Shown here one piece after another: positions 35,626 to 48,975 of a stretch of DNA of 64,000 nt. Source of the stretch: Apostichopus japonicus (taxonomy: Eukaryota; Echinodermata; Holothuroidea; Aspidochirotida; Stichopodidae); the NCBI RefSeq assembly GCF_037975245.1, contig NC_092568.1, forward strand, positions 2,046,001 through 2,110,000, written 5' to 3'. Both the position numbers and the translations under genes were made by a program. The notes under the pieces are model-generated. The model ran no database searches, had not been told where the DNA came from, and saw only the letters and a program-made list of their open reading frames with translations. Position 1 is the first letter of the stretch. Each line of letters begins with the position of its first letter.

Positions 35626-38130
35626 TTGATATCTGGCATGTATGGTTGATGTTGGTGCTTAGGGTGTAGTAATGGTACTGTGCACCCTTTAGTCCAAATT
35701 AGTCTGAGAACAACGATTACATATTCATATTTTCTAATCACATTCCTCTAGTATGGGAATATTTTGGCCAATCACTTTTCCAGCATGTCATCAATATTTG
35801 TAATCTCTATGCATTGAACGAAATAAATATGCAAATTTGAAACTGAACATACTCATGTACGATTGTTCTGTTTTAAATTTCTGTAGACATGACATCTGCA
35901 TCACAATGTGGCCCAGTTAAGTACATGCAAACGGCTTATATTCAAATTCCAATTTTACCAAATTTAAATCTGAACTGACTGGTTATTCCGTCATGGACAA
36001 TTCAAATGGTATTGCATTGGATCTTGGTAAAGGGACACAGTAGCACTGCTAAATGTAATACACTCCAACTGGTAGAAACAGATGTAGTTTACAAAGTGTA
36101 CTCAACATTAGACAAAAGGAAAGAGAGAAGGTAGGAAAGACCAGCAACTGAACACTTTTGATTTGAATGTTTTTTGATGAACTTGAGGTTCCTCCTGTAC
36201 AGTTTGTCACTTTCCATGACTGTGGTAACCTACATTACAGGCAGACCGTCATCTAGTACTGTCACTTGGGTTTAAAGGCATTGAAGACTCGCCCCAAACC
36301 GTGTGCAGCGCTCTGAAAAAGTTAACTTTCCGTTGCTTGCAAATGACGTCTTCTTCTTGTAGCTACAAAATGCAGACAGTAATGAAACGTGATACCTTGT
36401 TATTCTTTAATCTAGACCTGAGATGTCCATCGCTGCTATGTACACTGTGTTGTGGGTATTGACCGTAGCTGTATGTATTGACTGTACACTAGTGTCTAAT
36501 TACCGATGGTAGCAAGCTGTGTGTGTATTTTCTGGGATCAATGGTGGTGTATAACACTTCTGTTACACCTCATTCTAAACTAGGTCAGATAACCGGCATG
36601 AGACGTTTCTTTGTGCGCGAGTCTTCACTCCCTTTAAGCAGTCTAATAAACGTGACTGATAGTAGACAAATGACATTATCACCGTAGATTGCTAACCATA
36701 ACGAAGGACAGTTAATCATTGCAGTGTCATATTTGAGACGTTTGCTCACCTTGTTCAACAGCAAGGTTTTCAGATCTTGAAGCAAAACAAGAAACAAACA
36801 ACATGTAAACAAGAAACCATGATTGACCATAATGTTTGTCTTATTTAGGAGTATCACTACTGTACATACACAACAAAACTCATGAATTCATGATGTAACA
36901 AAAGTATACAAATCAAATGAAAGACACCTCAAAATAGTTTTGAACAAAAGTAACTTATTAATACCTGACACTCAAAGCTAACCACACCGACCCTCTCTCC
37001 CCCCCACCCTGTCTGCCTCCCCCCCCAAAAAAAATAGTTTAGCTGTTCATACAATTGATTTCCTCTGAATTTTAAAATAAACACTTCAGAGAATTTTGAA
37101 GCCAAGAAAGGTTGATATAAAGATTGATATAAAGATGTTGGAGCTACATTTAATAATACAGAGACTGTCAGAGAGGAACATTACCTGCAGTAGTATACAT
37201 ATCATTTTAACGTGCAATTTATACCGATTCCTTTTGCCAAAAAGATATAAAAGAAAATGTTTCAATGTCAGAATATGGTGAAATTATAATTTGATGTTCA
37301 CGTATCGAAAAACCACATTTTCACATTCCTGCATGACAAAAACGACACTTGGACACATCACTGTCAAAAAATACAGGTTCAAGGGTTTAGAAGGCTGAGT
37401 AGTTGTGTCATTCACTTAACTTCAAGAGTCAATACATATTTGATTATTTTGATGAGCCACTTTCTTACATACTATGCCAAGAAAAGAAATAAATATACCG
37501 CATGATGGAGGGTATTAATTAGCAGTTATGCATTGTGATTGATACTTTAAGCAAATTACGATAGGGAAATTTTACCCAATGATTGGATGTAACAGGAAAA
37601 CTAAGCTAAGATTAACATTACCTGATATCTGGTGGACAGAAATCATATTTTAAACAGCAAAAAACAAAAAAAAACAATGTGGAAAAAGATGGCTCAAGTG
37701 TCCTCATTTGTTAGGAAATAATTTAGTGTTTTTAAGTTGGTATAGCAAATTTGAGCTTTTAAAAATTGTGTTTGACTGACATTAATGCAGTCACAATTGT
37801 TCTATGTACAAAACATTGCTACGAATTTTTGTATTGATTCAACAAATTTGACCATTTTGTACAACTATATCAGATTAATTACCCTCACTCCCCCTCCCCC
37901 CCAAGTGTATCACAGATGAAGTTATGATGATCAAATACAGATACCTTTACTTTTAAGGATTTTACTTATATACAACTCATAAGAAGAAACTTTCCCACTT
38001 CACTAATATATGTTTACTCCTATTTGGTTTTACTGTTTCTCACCAAAATATAATTTTTCAAGACATATCCCAGAGTTTTCACTCCATTAATTCATATGTG
38101 AACTTTCAGCTACATGTCTCCCCTTTAGTT

Positions 38131-41100
38131 CTATGATTCTGTGATGGTAACGCGATGCAGATCATTGAAGAAATTATCTTCATTGTCTCCGCCTCCAAAC
38201 ATCAAGATCTTTTCTGATTCTTGGTCGTCTGGATTATCTGATACAGAACACAGAATGTGCCCTGCTCGCACCCCCAACGGTCCTGTACCATTTAGGGTCA
38301 CCTGTTGCCATGACAACGAATCTGTAATGAAGACAAAGGATGGAACTGAAGTCAACTTAGAAGACCAGTTTGGAATATTATAAAAACTTAACTTTTAAGA
38401 ATAATAAAAGTTAGTATATTTAATGTATTATTTGTTTGCTGTCACCGTTAGAAATCAAGCAACCCATGTGTGATTTGGCAAGCAACTGTTTCATGTCCAT
38501 CCTAAATATTGCTGTTTCAAGTTTTCATTTTTTTGTTGATACCAGCTAAAGTGTACAGTGTATTTAGCAGTCTATGTGTATTTTTTATTACCAGCCATAC
38601 TGTACAGTGTATTAAGCAATCTATGTGTATTTTTTGTTACCAGCCATAGTGTACAGTGTATTTAGCAGTCAATGTGTATTTTTTGTTACCAGCCATAGTG
38701 TACAGTGTATTTAGCAGTCTATGTGATTTTTTGTTACCAGCTAAAATGTACAGTGTATTTAGCAGTCTATGTGTATTTTTGGTTAACAGCTAAAATGTAC
38801 AGTGTATTTAGCAGTCTATGTGTATTTTTGGTTAACAGCTAAAGTGTACAGTGACTTAGCAGTGTATGTGTATTTTTTGTTACCAGCCATAGTGTACTTA
38901 GCAGTCTATGTGTATTTTTTGTTACCAGCTAAAATGTACAGTGTATTGAGCAGTCTATGTGTATTAAGTCCAAAACCTTTGCTGAGTGGGTCATAACATT
39001 TAAAAGCTAAATGGTGCCACCTAATTGTCATCTACTGGTTAGCAGAATTAATACGGAAAGTGAGACCATATATCGTACCGAGAGAAAAGACGAAGGCATC
39101 CGACAGGGCCTGGTATCCGTTATAACCGCCGTGGATCAATACTCTATTGTCAGATAGAGGGCAGGCTGCATGCCAACTGGTGAACAAAGAAAAATGTACA
39201 TTAAAAACTGTCATGTCGTCATGGTAACAGAAATGGAAACCAAAATTAGATCACATGAGACATCATAGGTCATTTGGCAAGGAGCACTGCAGTGTGTTTA
39301 CTCTTGTATACATAAGTAGTGAAATTTAGTGTATTAACTAAAGATAGACTTGTTGTATGCCACGTACCATGGGCTCTGTATTTGAATGATTTATATCTTC
39401 TCAACAGGAAAAATAAATGCTGAACATGATAAATTAGTCGCATCCTCTCTTATTTTTTGGGGTGTCTGATATCAAATATTGCAAAGAAACAAATCTGAAA
39501 TATGTTTATAATACCAAAGTAAGGATCTACAGAAAATTTACACTCATGGATCAAATAATTGATTCAGAAACCGCTGCTAAGAAAACTTGATATTAATCAC
39601 CAGTATCCTTTGTCTTACAGAAAACAGGAATTTTAAGTCCAGATAGTATAAAGATCTGTGTTTAGTGTATACCATCAGTGCCTTGGTAAGACCTACCTCC
39701 TGGGAGATGGTGGTGCCCCTGATACATCTGGTGAGGAAAATTCCATCAGTCCTGTGATGATAGCAAAAGAGAAACTTTGCCTAAATTCGAATAACACAAA
39801 AAATTACTTTGGGTTCCAAATATTCAGGTTTGCCTTCCATAAATACTGCCAAAATGTCTTGACAACTAACGAATTTTAGAAAACATAATAGAGTAATGTT
39901 CAAATAACTTAAGTTGCTATGGTTACAGTTGCACTTTTTGCACAGAGCTTACAACCGCAGTTTTATTTGTGAAAAGCAATTGCTAGAAACTAGAAAACAG
40001 GATAAAGATATAATTAACTTTGGTTTATTCTTCCTTGGATCAAAGAAGAAAAAAGTTTCCGTTTCAAAGGATTTAGGACATAAATAAAGTATTTGTCTTT
40101 GTGAGATTTCAAAATTGCTATCAGAAACAGAGAAAACGGAAACACTTCTCCACCTGTGTCAAGGCAAATTCCTTGAAAAAATTGACTGAAAAAAGAATGT
40201 GATCGGACATGCAAATTGATGTAAACACAAACAGTCATGCAAAATGAATGTGAGGTAATATTTAGGAGGGGTCATAATAAGACTAATATCATATTATTAT
40301 TATTAATAGCATATGTAACGAGAGCAAGATTCAGGATGGCCCTGAGTAACAAAAAACTAACCCAAGTCCAAGATGTGAACATCATTAAAACACACAGGAG
40401 CATCCCATCCCCCAAAGATGACCAACTTATCCCCTAGGAGGGTAGCAGAATGTCTGTGGAGAATGGAAGAGAAGAGAGATAAAAAATACAATCTTATACA
40501 TAGGATTTGCCAACCATGTGAAAACAAAAATAAGAACCCTACATCCTACATTGATTTCAATATCATATTTTTCTTGTAAAATACATGTCAGTCCATAAAT
40601 ATTTTTTTTGAACAATTTCGATGAAAAACTGGCATTGGCTTTCCATCTTAGAATGTCTTATCTGATGTCCAACTTTCAAAGATTGAGGTCTAGTAGTGAG
40701 AAGCTCTGTAAAGTTTTGATATTTGGGTAACGTAAAGATCTATCACACGGTTTGAAGAATACATTGCACCCGTTTTCTGCTAGGGAAAGTCTAATGTCTA
40801 ACATCTCAATTAAAATGAAGCCATGACTCTGATGTAAGAAACAGTCTATGGAGCTACAAATTTTAAACTGAAATTGTAAACAGTTCCATGATTTCACAGC
40901 AAGCAGGACAGTATTGCATATATATTAAGTTCACTTCAAATTTAAAAGACAAAAAACAACAACAACATTGATATCCAGCCTTACTCACTTTTGGTAGATA
41001 TGTTCACTCAAAATTAATTGTCTCCCAACTGTGAGTAGTAGGTTATTAACCTTTAAAATACATTCGTTCAGCAAACCTAACTTGCTTTAACGCACTCCAG

Positions 41101-44100
41101 CTCGCTGCAGTGGACTCAAACAAACATGGATACCCAGCCACAACCATCATACTGTACTTGATCAAAACAGCAATGGAAGTTTCAAATTAGTCCAAGTAAG
41201 AAATCAACGGCAATACACACTACTCCAGAACTTATTTCCATTGAACTCGAAGATGCGATCACTTTAAGATTCATCTGCAAAAGCATTTCACAATAAAAGT
41301 TGTAATTAGTATTGTCTCAATAGGTTTGCTCAACGTCTCATTCTGTGGAAGCTGACAAGGTAAAATTGAGCTCGTATTCCTGTTTATTATAATTATCAAT
41401 TTTTGTCAACACTTACCCTGATCTTGCCTTTGGTTTGGATCCAAATACTAGTGGTTCGTACCAGCTCTTATTTACTGAAATATGAACAGACGTAACACAT
41501 TGCAGATTTGTGGTTGAATCTTTCAAAATGAAAATGTCCTATAATTATTCTAGATATAGTCTAGACAGACATCAAAGAATAATTATACCCGTCAAACCTT
41601 AAATCAGATAAGGTTGGATTCACTTCATATTTCATAAATAATAATGATAATAATCAGCAGTTATTTTTACGACGCTTAAGTGACCACAAATGTGGGAGAA
41701 ACCCACAAGGGCTTATGGAATACAACTTACATGACGGGTGGCGGCCAATTCGACATTCTATCTCAAATTTGGAATTTTTTCAATTTAGAAAGTAATTTCA
41801 GCTGGGAAAACTGTAGATTGCTCTTGCATGAAAAACCCACCTTACTATGACCCGGCCCGGAACTGAACCCGGAACCTCCTGATTGCTAAGCCTCATATTT
41901 ACTATATGCTTGAATAAAAGTAACATACACTTTACAAGTAAGAAATTACAATTTTGTTGTTGTTGCATTTTTAGCATTAAAAATCAAATTTTGAAGATGC
42001 TCACTTATAAATAGGTAAAGAAACATTGTATTTAAATCTTAGAACATTGTATTTACCTGAACTAAAGATGTAGAGGTCATTACTGCAACTGTCAGGCTCA
42101 AGGTTTGGGTTAGGGTAGATGCCTCCAAAGACGAACAGCTCCCCCCTATATAGAGTGCTGGTGTGGTAGGCTCTTGTTGGCGCCTTACCAGTTGTCTAGA
42201 AAGTAAAAAACAATCGAGGATGATATTAGCGGCCAGCTCAAACAAGCCTATAGTCCTCTCAGCTTATGTCATCACCATGGAAACAACATACACATAATAG
42301 AGACTCCACAGGCAATAAACCGTTCTGGTTTGCACTTGATAGAGAGAAGTTTACAGCATGAAAGACCACTGAATAATTGAATGTGACAGAGGAAATCATA
42401 TACATATCCCAGACAATCCATTAAGTTACCTTTCCTTTCTGGAATTTTCTGGCAAAATATAGAAGTATCTCCAAATAAAGGATGGAAATACTGAGAATAT
42501 TAGCAGAGCAAATCAAAATAGATCTGTCATCCAAGCAACTTTTATGGTCAGCAAGTGGATAATTTTTCCTAAGGGATATTTATGTGAATGCTCAAAATTA
42601 AAAAAGATCATCTCTTATTGTTTACAATTTCCATACATTCAATGAAAATCTAGACACAAGTCCACAAAGTAGTAAGATAGAGAAGCTACAACGCTTCTTG
42701 AGATTACCAATGATAAAGCAATTATGCCATTTATAATATATACTACTTAGAGAGCAGCACTTGGGAGATGCATAGCAATACAGAAAAATATTAAACATAA
42801 AAATGTTGACATTTAACAAATATTAATTTAATTATTTTTATTTTTAAATATTTTTATTTTTATTTATTTTTTATTTTAAATATTAAATTAGAGAGAACTA
42901 CAAAAGAAACATTTGCATAATTTAATTATTTTTCTCACACCTCAATGAGAGACCACTTGTTCTTCGTTACGTCCAACACGAACAGATCGTTGTACCACCT
43001 GACATTCTTGGAGCCGCCAAAGACATAAACCAGCTTTAAGATTTCATCGTACGCTACGGTATGGCCTGTACGGAGATCAGGTCTGGATGGGATGTGTTCA
43101 ACTTCAGGGACCTTCCAGGATAAATCAACTGTGTATTGAACAATCAGAGAGGTGGTTAAAATGGGAAAATGATGCAAGAAAGCAAATTTATGTTTATGCA
43201 CTGTCAACAAAATTATTTCAAATTAGAGAGGGGTGGGTTGGGAAGCAGGCAAGAGTATTTTGAAAAGAGCTTTTCAGTTTTCTGTTATTCCTTTCCTTAC
43301 TAATCATGAATAGTAAACAACAAAATAATTTGAAAATTAGAAAGAAAACATTGGAAAGGAATAGTTTCAAGCACAAACTTATCAAACAATTAACATAATA
43401 CTTATCGTCCCTCCCTCACCTCGTCTGAGCCAAAAAAAACTGCTTTTAGCATTTTATACAATGTTTAATCAACATAAATTTTAACTGTTCATCTATTGAG
43501 ATTGTGTCACTTACCAGAATTGAGTTCCCACAATGCATCTTTGGAGATGACCTGGTTTGCACCTTGTCCACCAACGAGGATGAGGGTATCAGGCCCCGTG
43601 GCACACATGGCGTGGCCCCAACGCTGTCCCGGCCAATCTGGGGCAAAAAATATAACAAGTTTGGTAACAGGAGTGAAATAATCTGACACAATATTAGTTT
43701 GATCATTTAAAATAATAAAAAAAACTTTAAAAAATCTTCATTTAAGGGACTAGTCCTTACTATCATCATCAACCAAAAAAAAAAAACCTATACATTCAGA
43801 ATTTGAGGAGGGTGTCTGTCTAATAATAATGAGAATAATGTTATTTAGGTCTCATTTTGTAAAACTATTGCAAATAAGAGGGCTCTATTTAAAATTAGGA
43901 AGGCAAACAAGGGTCAAACCAACACTCAGTAGTGGCAAAATTGTTGCCTGAGGAGTGCAATTCCCATGTGATAATCATTGCTAATAAAATTTATTGTTGA
44001 TCCACCCCTCCCGCCCCCCCCTTCACCCCTGAATCCTGTACTCAACAAACTGAGCTACCCAATCGTCATCACAAGCACTGGAAGTAAATGAAATGTTTGA

Positions 44101-47100
44101 TCATTTTACCGTCACTTGTAACAACCACTGGAACTGACTTAGGAGGGGAAGATCTCTTTGTTCCGGGGGAAACATCCTGTTTTTTTAAGTTTTCTGAGAG
44201 GCGTAATCTCCTGCTGGTTGATGTCCCTCTGGAGGACAAATCTGTTTCGGGTGTGGCTGCATCATCATTGCTCTTCTTTCTCTTCTTCGAGGAAGACAAT
44301 GAAAGTGATTTGTCCTAACCCCCAAAAGAAAGGGGAACAAAAGAAAAGACAAACAAACAAATAGGGTCACAAAGGATGAAGTCCAACAGAATAATCTATT
44401 GTGTTCTTCTAAACCATTGTTTTTTTCTTGCCTCTGAAGAGCTAATTGAATGAATGAACAAAGTACTTTAACTTGGTGGTAGCTAGTCCAGCAAATCAAG
44501 TCACTATTAATCATGTATCTCTAAGCAAATAAACCACAAAGTGTTGCACAAGCACAAAGGTATAGATTTTGGAAGCTTATTAAATTAATGCCAATAGATC
44601 ATGGCTACAAATATATGCTTAATATTATTGTGTTTCACAATTGAAAGATTTGTTTCGAAATTTGGCCCAGTTGTGATTATTGCAACGTGACATTGTCATA
44701 TATGGCTATAATTAGGATATAAATCAATTAAAAAAATTGTCCAATCAATTACTTACTTTTTGAAAACTCACAACTCAATCCTCTTAAATTTCTGGAAACT
44801 TTCAACAAAATGAGCAAAGTTAAGAGTTCATAAAAGGTAGATTGTCACCTTATTTTTACATTAAGGGAATATATAACAAGTCATTTTGCATATTATTAAT
44901 GCAAAAATCTGATTAGCATAATAAAAAAAAAGAAAATCCATCTGCCAGTTAAGTAACGGTTATTAGTACCTTCTCAACTTTCCGGTGAGAACGGTTCGGT
45001 GATGCTGTTTCCGTTTCTTGCATTTTCCGTATCCTCTGGTTTGGTATCCCTCTAATGGCTGTTGTTTCTCTTAGGGTATCTTCAACTTTCCGAGAGGATG
45101 ACTTTATCATCAATCTTATATCACCGTCACCTCCCAGACATGAGTCCTTCAAATCATAGTACAGAGCCCTAATATGATGACAGTGAAATATTATGAGAAT
45201 TTAAATATGTAAAGATTTTTATCGTCAAAGCCAAAGGCATGCCCTTTACGTGACCTTCTTGTATAAACTGGTCAAAAATTTTGACCAAATATCGAGGTTA
45301 ACAGGGAATAATTTATCCAATATCGCATCGCAAAATGCTATCCAAACTGGTCAAAATGCCATACAAAGTCCAAAGATGTATAGCAGCTTTTTTACAAAGG
45401 AACCATTGTACTTTATAAGGAACAAAATCTAGAGCCTTCAAATATGCTACACAAAATTTGAATGCTAAATTATTGAGGGGTTAATTCAAAATAAGATTGC
45501 ACTAGATCAGATTAACAGATGACATCAATTTTCAGTAACTAGCAAATGCTAACAAAATTAAGTAAATAATTCCACTTGATTCTAAACAGTTTGTAATCCC
45601 TAGCCATTAATAATATATTAATAATTAATCAAACACAAGGAGCAAATCAAAATTCATGTTTTTCCTCAATATTTTAAACTGTTTTCTTCATATTTTGAAT
45701 TGAAACTGAAATACCCAGGCACATAAACTACATTATTGTGCATTGCTGCCATGGCAGTTACTTATTGAATTACAAAATTGGCATTTGACCAAAATTCAAG
45801 GAACATGTGCACCTGTTTTAACAAATCTAGCAAGTAGTTTAAAAAATTGATTCCTGTTTGTAGTCACACTTATTCTGATGTTTCCTAAGAATGGCAGATC
45901 TATAATGAGATAAGCAGTCAGAGCAGCTTGCAATTGGGTTAAATGATAAGATGTATAATAAGTCTGTTGCAAACATATCTAGACCTGTTAATTCAGACTT
46001 AAATCTCAAGTTAATGATCAGTTCCCTTGACAACAATACTGTAGGTTCAACTCTTTTTTAACTGTGGTTCCTGATGATGTCATACTGAATAATTACTCTG
46101 ATGTGAACATAACTGTGTACTTTCTATTAGTGGCAACACACCTTCTGGATGGATTCAGTTTTCCAAGCTCGCATTTTTCTTCTCCATTGCCATCAGCGAC
46201 AACAGTGAAGTCATCTATCCCTTCAGGCCAAGTTCCATGGGCGAAGAGAACCAAGAAGGACCTCAAATCCTTTGTCAATGTTTTGTTGATGCTTGGTTGA
46301 TCTCTGAAAAGATGATATATAGACTACAGCTCATATGTCTCAAAATGTTCTTTGCACATTGTTAAAAACAACTATAGAAGGTAGCAACCACAAAACAAGG
46401 TTTGTTGCAACTTAATCATTAATAGATGTAAATTGCCCATTCTAAACTAAAATATCAATGCTTTAAAGTTTTCAGAAAAATTAAGGCCAAAAGTTACACT
46501 TGGTTCATTCCCATACTGTCATATATGTACATTGTTTGTTGAGGCCGAGCGCCCTGTTTACTCAAATAAACCAGTTGTTAACGTAACTCCAAACAAGGCG
46601 TCCGCATAGTCTCTCGACAAAACATCACATTATAATTGCACTATAAGTGGCTTCCATACCATAGAAGAATACAGATAACTATGAATGATGACACGTACTG
46701 TTCACACTATGTTAGTAATGAAAGGCTGCCAAATTCCTAAATATAGGTAGGAATTTGGCAGCCTTTGATTACTAACATAATATCACCAAATTCCATTATC
46801 ACAAGACTGACTCATTTATTAGAGATGAGATGCTCGGTAAATGATTCTGAAACCTAGTTTTATGATATGCAATTATGCAGCTTATGCTGGGTGCCTGGGT
46901 TCATCTCCTACCAAAGTGACATTGGGCTAGGATAAGTTTGCATATATAATTAACTTTTGCGGTTTTCAAATTTCAAGAGCTCTTGAGGTTTTAGTTATCT
47001 ATTATGGCGTTTATGCAACATATATGTTTCATGTAATGCGTTTAATGCACAAGTGTTGGGGAAAGCTATATGTTGCAAACAATACCAGCTGAAATTAGGA

Positions 47101-47584
47101 TTCGATCAGTGATTCTTTTAACGTTATCTTAAAGCTTTTAAAGGCCATCAGTACTAGCCCAAATTTCAGCAAGTTAAAATATTTCTTAAATAGTTTTGTA
47201 CTTTGAAAATGTTTCAATTTCTTTCTCCAAAGTGCTTTTCTAGAGTCCTTAAATTATTCAGCAACTTTGGGGTGGGTTATATAAGTCACTAAATGTATCT
47301 GTGAGGGAAAGTGGTCTAAGGGTTGACAATAACATTTTTGTTAAAGATTGAGCATGAGTGACCATATGTGGATTATCTAGCACATATTTGGCCGTTGGGA
47401 CTATAATTATGTTGCTTTAAAACATAATTAATTATGCTGATTAGCCTAAATTAGATAGTATTTATCTAAGTTTTTTTCTTCAGTTTGTAACATAGTCACA
47501 GCATTTGATACTTTACCTTTTCCATGTCAACTTGAGAGGCTTAACTTGGGGCTTGTGAAGAAGGTAAAATTCCAAATCTCCCAT
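38131..47584 (-). CDS. Six-bladed kelch-repeat protein with unrecognised N-terminal region
   Basis: Twelve coding exons on the minus strand: 47584-47517, 46303-46142, 45168-44970, 44314-44110, 43637-43515, 43128-42941, 42195-42057, 41474-41417, 40453-40362, 39727-39697, 39176-39079 and 38321-38131 (TAG); 1554 nt, 517 aa. An in-frame TAA at 47588-47590, two codons upstream, supports the start. Residues 1-75 (MGDLEFYLLHKPQVKPLKL, later FLVLFAHGTWPEGIDDFTVV) match no family I recognise. Residues 77-210 are polar with basic clusters such as SSSKKRKKS, a likely nuclear signal. Six kelch blades follow, each with the GG core: GHAMCATGPDTLILVGGQG, KLVYVFGGSKNVRWYNDLF, ELFVFGGIYPNP, KLVIFGGWDAPVCFNDVHIL, RVLIHGGYNGYQ and KILMFGGGDNEDNFFNDLHR. 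The fold should be a beta-propeller protein-binding platform. No F-box, BTB or BACK domain is visible, so it is not a standard KLHL or FBXO42-type protein. The cellular role is unknown. Confidence 0.88.
38543..38975. repeat. 49-bp minisatellite, about nine copies
   Basis: In the last intron of the kelch gene. The unit is CAGCTAAAGTGTACAGTG then TATTTAGCAGTCTATGTG and TATTTTTTGTTAC, repeated head to tail with period 49-50. Variants alternate CAGCTAAA(A/G)TGT and CAGCCATAGTGT. There are no unique spacers between units. Confidence 0.9.
41640..41885 (-). mobile_element. tRNA-derived SINE, minus orientation, in kelch intron 7
   Basis: Read on the minus strand it starts GGCTTAGCAATCAGGAGG, then GGTTCCGGGTTCAGTTCC (a B-box-like Pol III motif). 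A body with GTGGGTTTTTCATGCAAGAG and GAAATTACTTTC follows, ending in an ATT-rich tail at 41640-41655. The A box is absent, so the copy is 5'-truncated. It shares the body with the fragment at 35425-35625. Confidence 0.7.
45290..45480. repeat. Dispersed repeat, copy 1 of 2
   Basis: Matches 52832-53010 by eye in the same orientation: (G)GAATAA-TTATCCA-TATC, AACAAAATGC-like phrases, GGTCAAAAT, AAGGATGTA/AAGATGTA, TATAGCAG, TTTTTACA, CCTTCAAA and AATTTGAA-CTAAATTATT. It lies in kelch intron 2. The family is not identified. Confidence 0.6.
46709..46779. repeat. 71-bp near-perfect hairpin
   Basis: Arms of about 32 bases around an 8-base loop. The left arm ends GGCTGCCAAATTCCTA and the right arm begins TAGGAATTTGGCAGCC, with only one mismatch (TAATGAAAGG against TAATCAAAGG). 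It sits in kelch intron 1. Such a short, near-perfect structure is either a hairpin MITE or a small-RNA precursor. Confidence 0.85.
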
Positions 47585-48148
47585 CTTTTAGTTTTAGATT
47601 CACCAAGGAAATCTGTTAAAGTATGAAATGGAAATTGAACATACATCCTGTTCATTGGTTTCATATTTAGTTGGTATACATATAAATTTCCTGCTGTATG
47701 GTATAGTTTCACAGAAGCACCTTGAAACTGTAAGTTGTCTGGGCTAGTAACTCTGTTTCAGTTTCATTTGATGCATCAGTGTTACTGTACGTCTTTGCCT
47801 GTGTGTTGTTTCTAAAATCCTGGAAGTAGCTTACTACTAATACTACTTTAGAACTAGGCTAACCTAATTAATAATGAAAGATGCAAAAAGGCTCATGCCT
47901 TAGACAATTGGTATGCAAATCAAAACCTTCTATTCTCATGGCCTTCCTAACACAGTGATTTTAGCCTAGGTAAATCTTTTACAGTTATGCTAGTAATAGT
48001 AGTAATTACTAGTAGTAGTATAGTACTATTGTTAGAAGGCAGGGCTAGTCTCTAGAGATACATCCTAAGGTAGGCCTAATGTTTTTTGCTTGTGTAATTT
48101 GACCGAATGTGACTGACCAGTGTAGGCCTGAACTATTTAGGGTACTAA
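47585..48148. other. 5' flank of the kelch gene
   Basis: Upstream sequence on the minus strand that should contain the 5' UTR and promoter. No coding exon and no clear core-promoter motif is visible. TAGTAGTA-type simple repeats lie near 47993-48025. Confidence 0.35.
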
Positions 48149-48374
48149 TTTAGAATCCGTACCATTTGACTACCCGACATGCTAAAAGAGGGCGGTCAGC
48201 CGGATTATACAGTTGTTATTCTGCCGAGCGAATCATTCACGCAACGCACCTATTCACTGACTGTTATACTATTGATTTGGGAGACAGAAACCAAGCCGAT
48301 GCAAGCCGGATTATACAGTTGTTATTCTGCCGATTCGAAGTAAGCTTTCCCATTCATATGGTACGGATTCTAAA
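48149..48374. mobile_element. 226-bp inverted-repeat element, possible TA-type MITE
   Basis: Perfect 17-bp inverted repeats: TTTAGAATCCGTACCAT at 48149-48165 and ATGGTACGGATTCTAAA at 48358-48374. Taking TA as the target site gives 13-bp ends GAATCCGTACCAT flanked by TA, as in Tc1/mariner-type MITEs; other boundaries are possible. Inside, a 30-bp segment beginning AGCCGGATTATACAGTTG is directly repeated without change at 48198-48227 and 48304-48333. Confidence 0.65.
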
Positions 48375-48975
48375 GTTAGGCCCTATTTAGTAAGCAGTTA
48401 GAACATGTACACAATGAGGCAAGCTATTAAGTAACAATTGGGTTACTAATGTTATGCAATAACAATACATAGCTTAGGCCTAGGCCTAGGCCCTATACTT
48501 AGTACTAGGCGTTTGCGTTAAAATTACTTAGGGCTAGGCCTAGGTCTCAACTTGGTTAGGCTAACTTCCAAAGTGTTTATCCTTGACCCACTAACGATCA
48601 AAAGTTTCACTTAAACATACCGTAAACATTCGATATTTTGCGATGTTACTGTTAGTCCAAGCCGATCCACTGACAACTAAGTAGACCGTTATACCTGTTG
48701 GAGTTACACTTACACTAAAGTTACACTTAGTTACAGTTACACTAGTACAGTGATGTTCGTATCGCTCAGATTGGCAGTACTGGCTTACATACGAGATATG
48801 AACAAATTTCCCGCCACTCGTATCTGTATTTCATTTGACCGGGTGCTCTTGTTTGATTGTTGTAAAATACAAACTGCATAGCAGTTTTGCAATGTGAAAA
48901 TGCAATTTTGCAATTTGAAACTTTTGCAATGTTAAAGAGACACATATCATACATATTCACTACTCAGAAACTGAG

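Larger units (their letters stand above)
32577..38130. other. Convergent intergenic spacer between DGLUCY and the kelch gene
   Basis: AT-rich, with no coding exon I can support on either strand. It contains a local duplication at 33.2-33.7 kb and a SINE fragment at 35.4-35.6 kb (listed separately), AT microsatellite near 34500-34535, and G- or C-runs near 35150 and 37010-37030. The stretch around 36270-36350 has a more GC-rich look suggestive of another old dispersed repeat. Confidence 0.4.
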
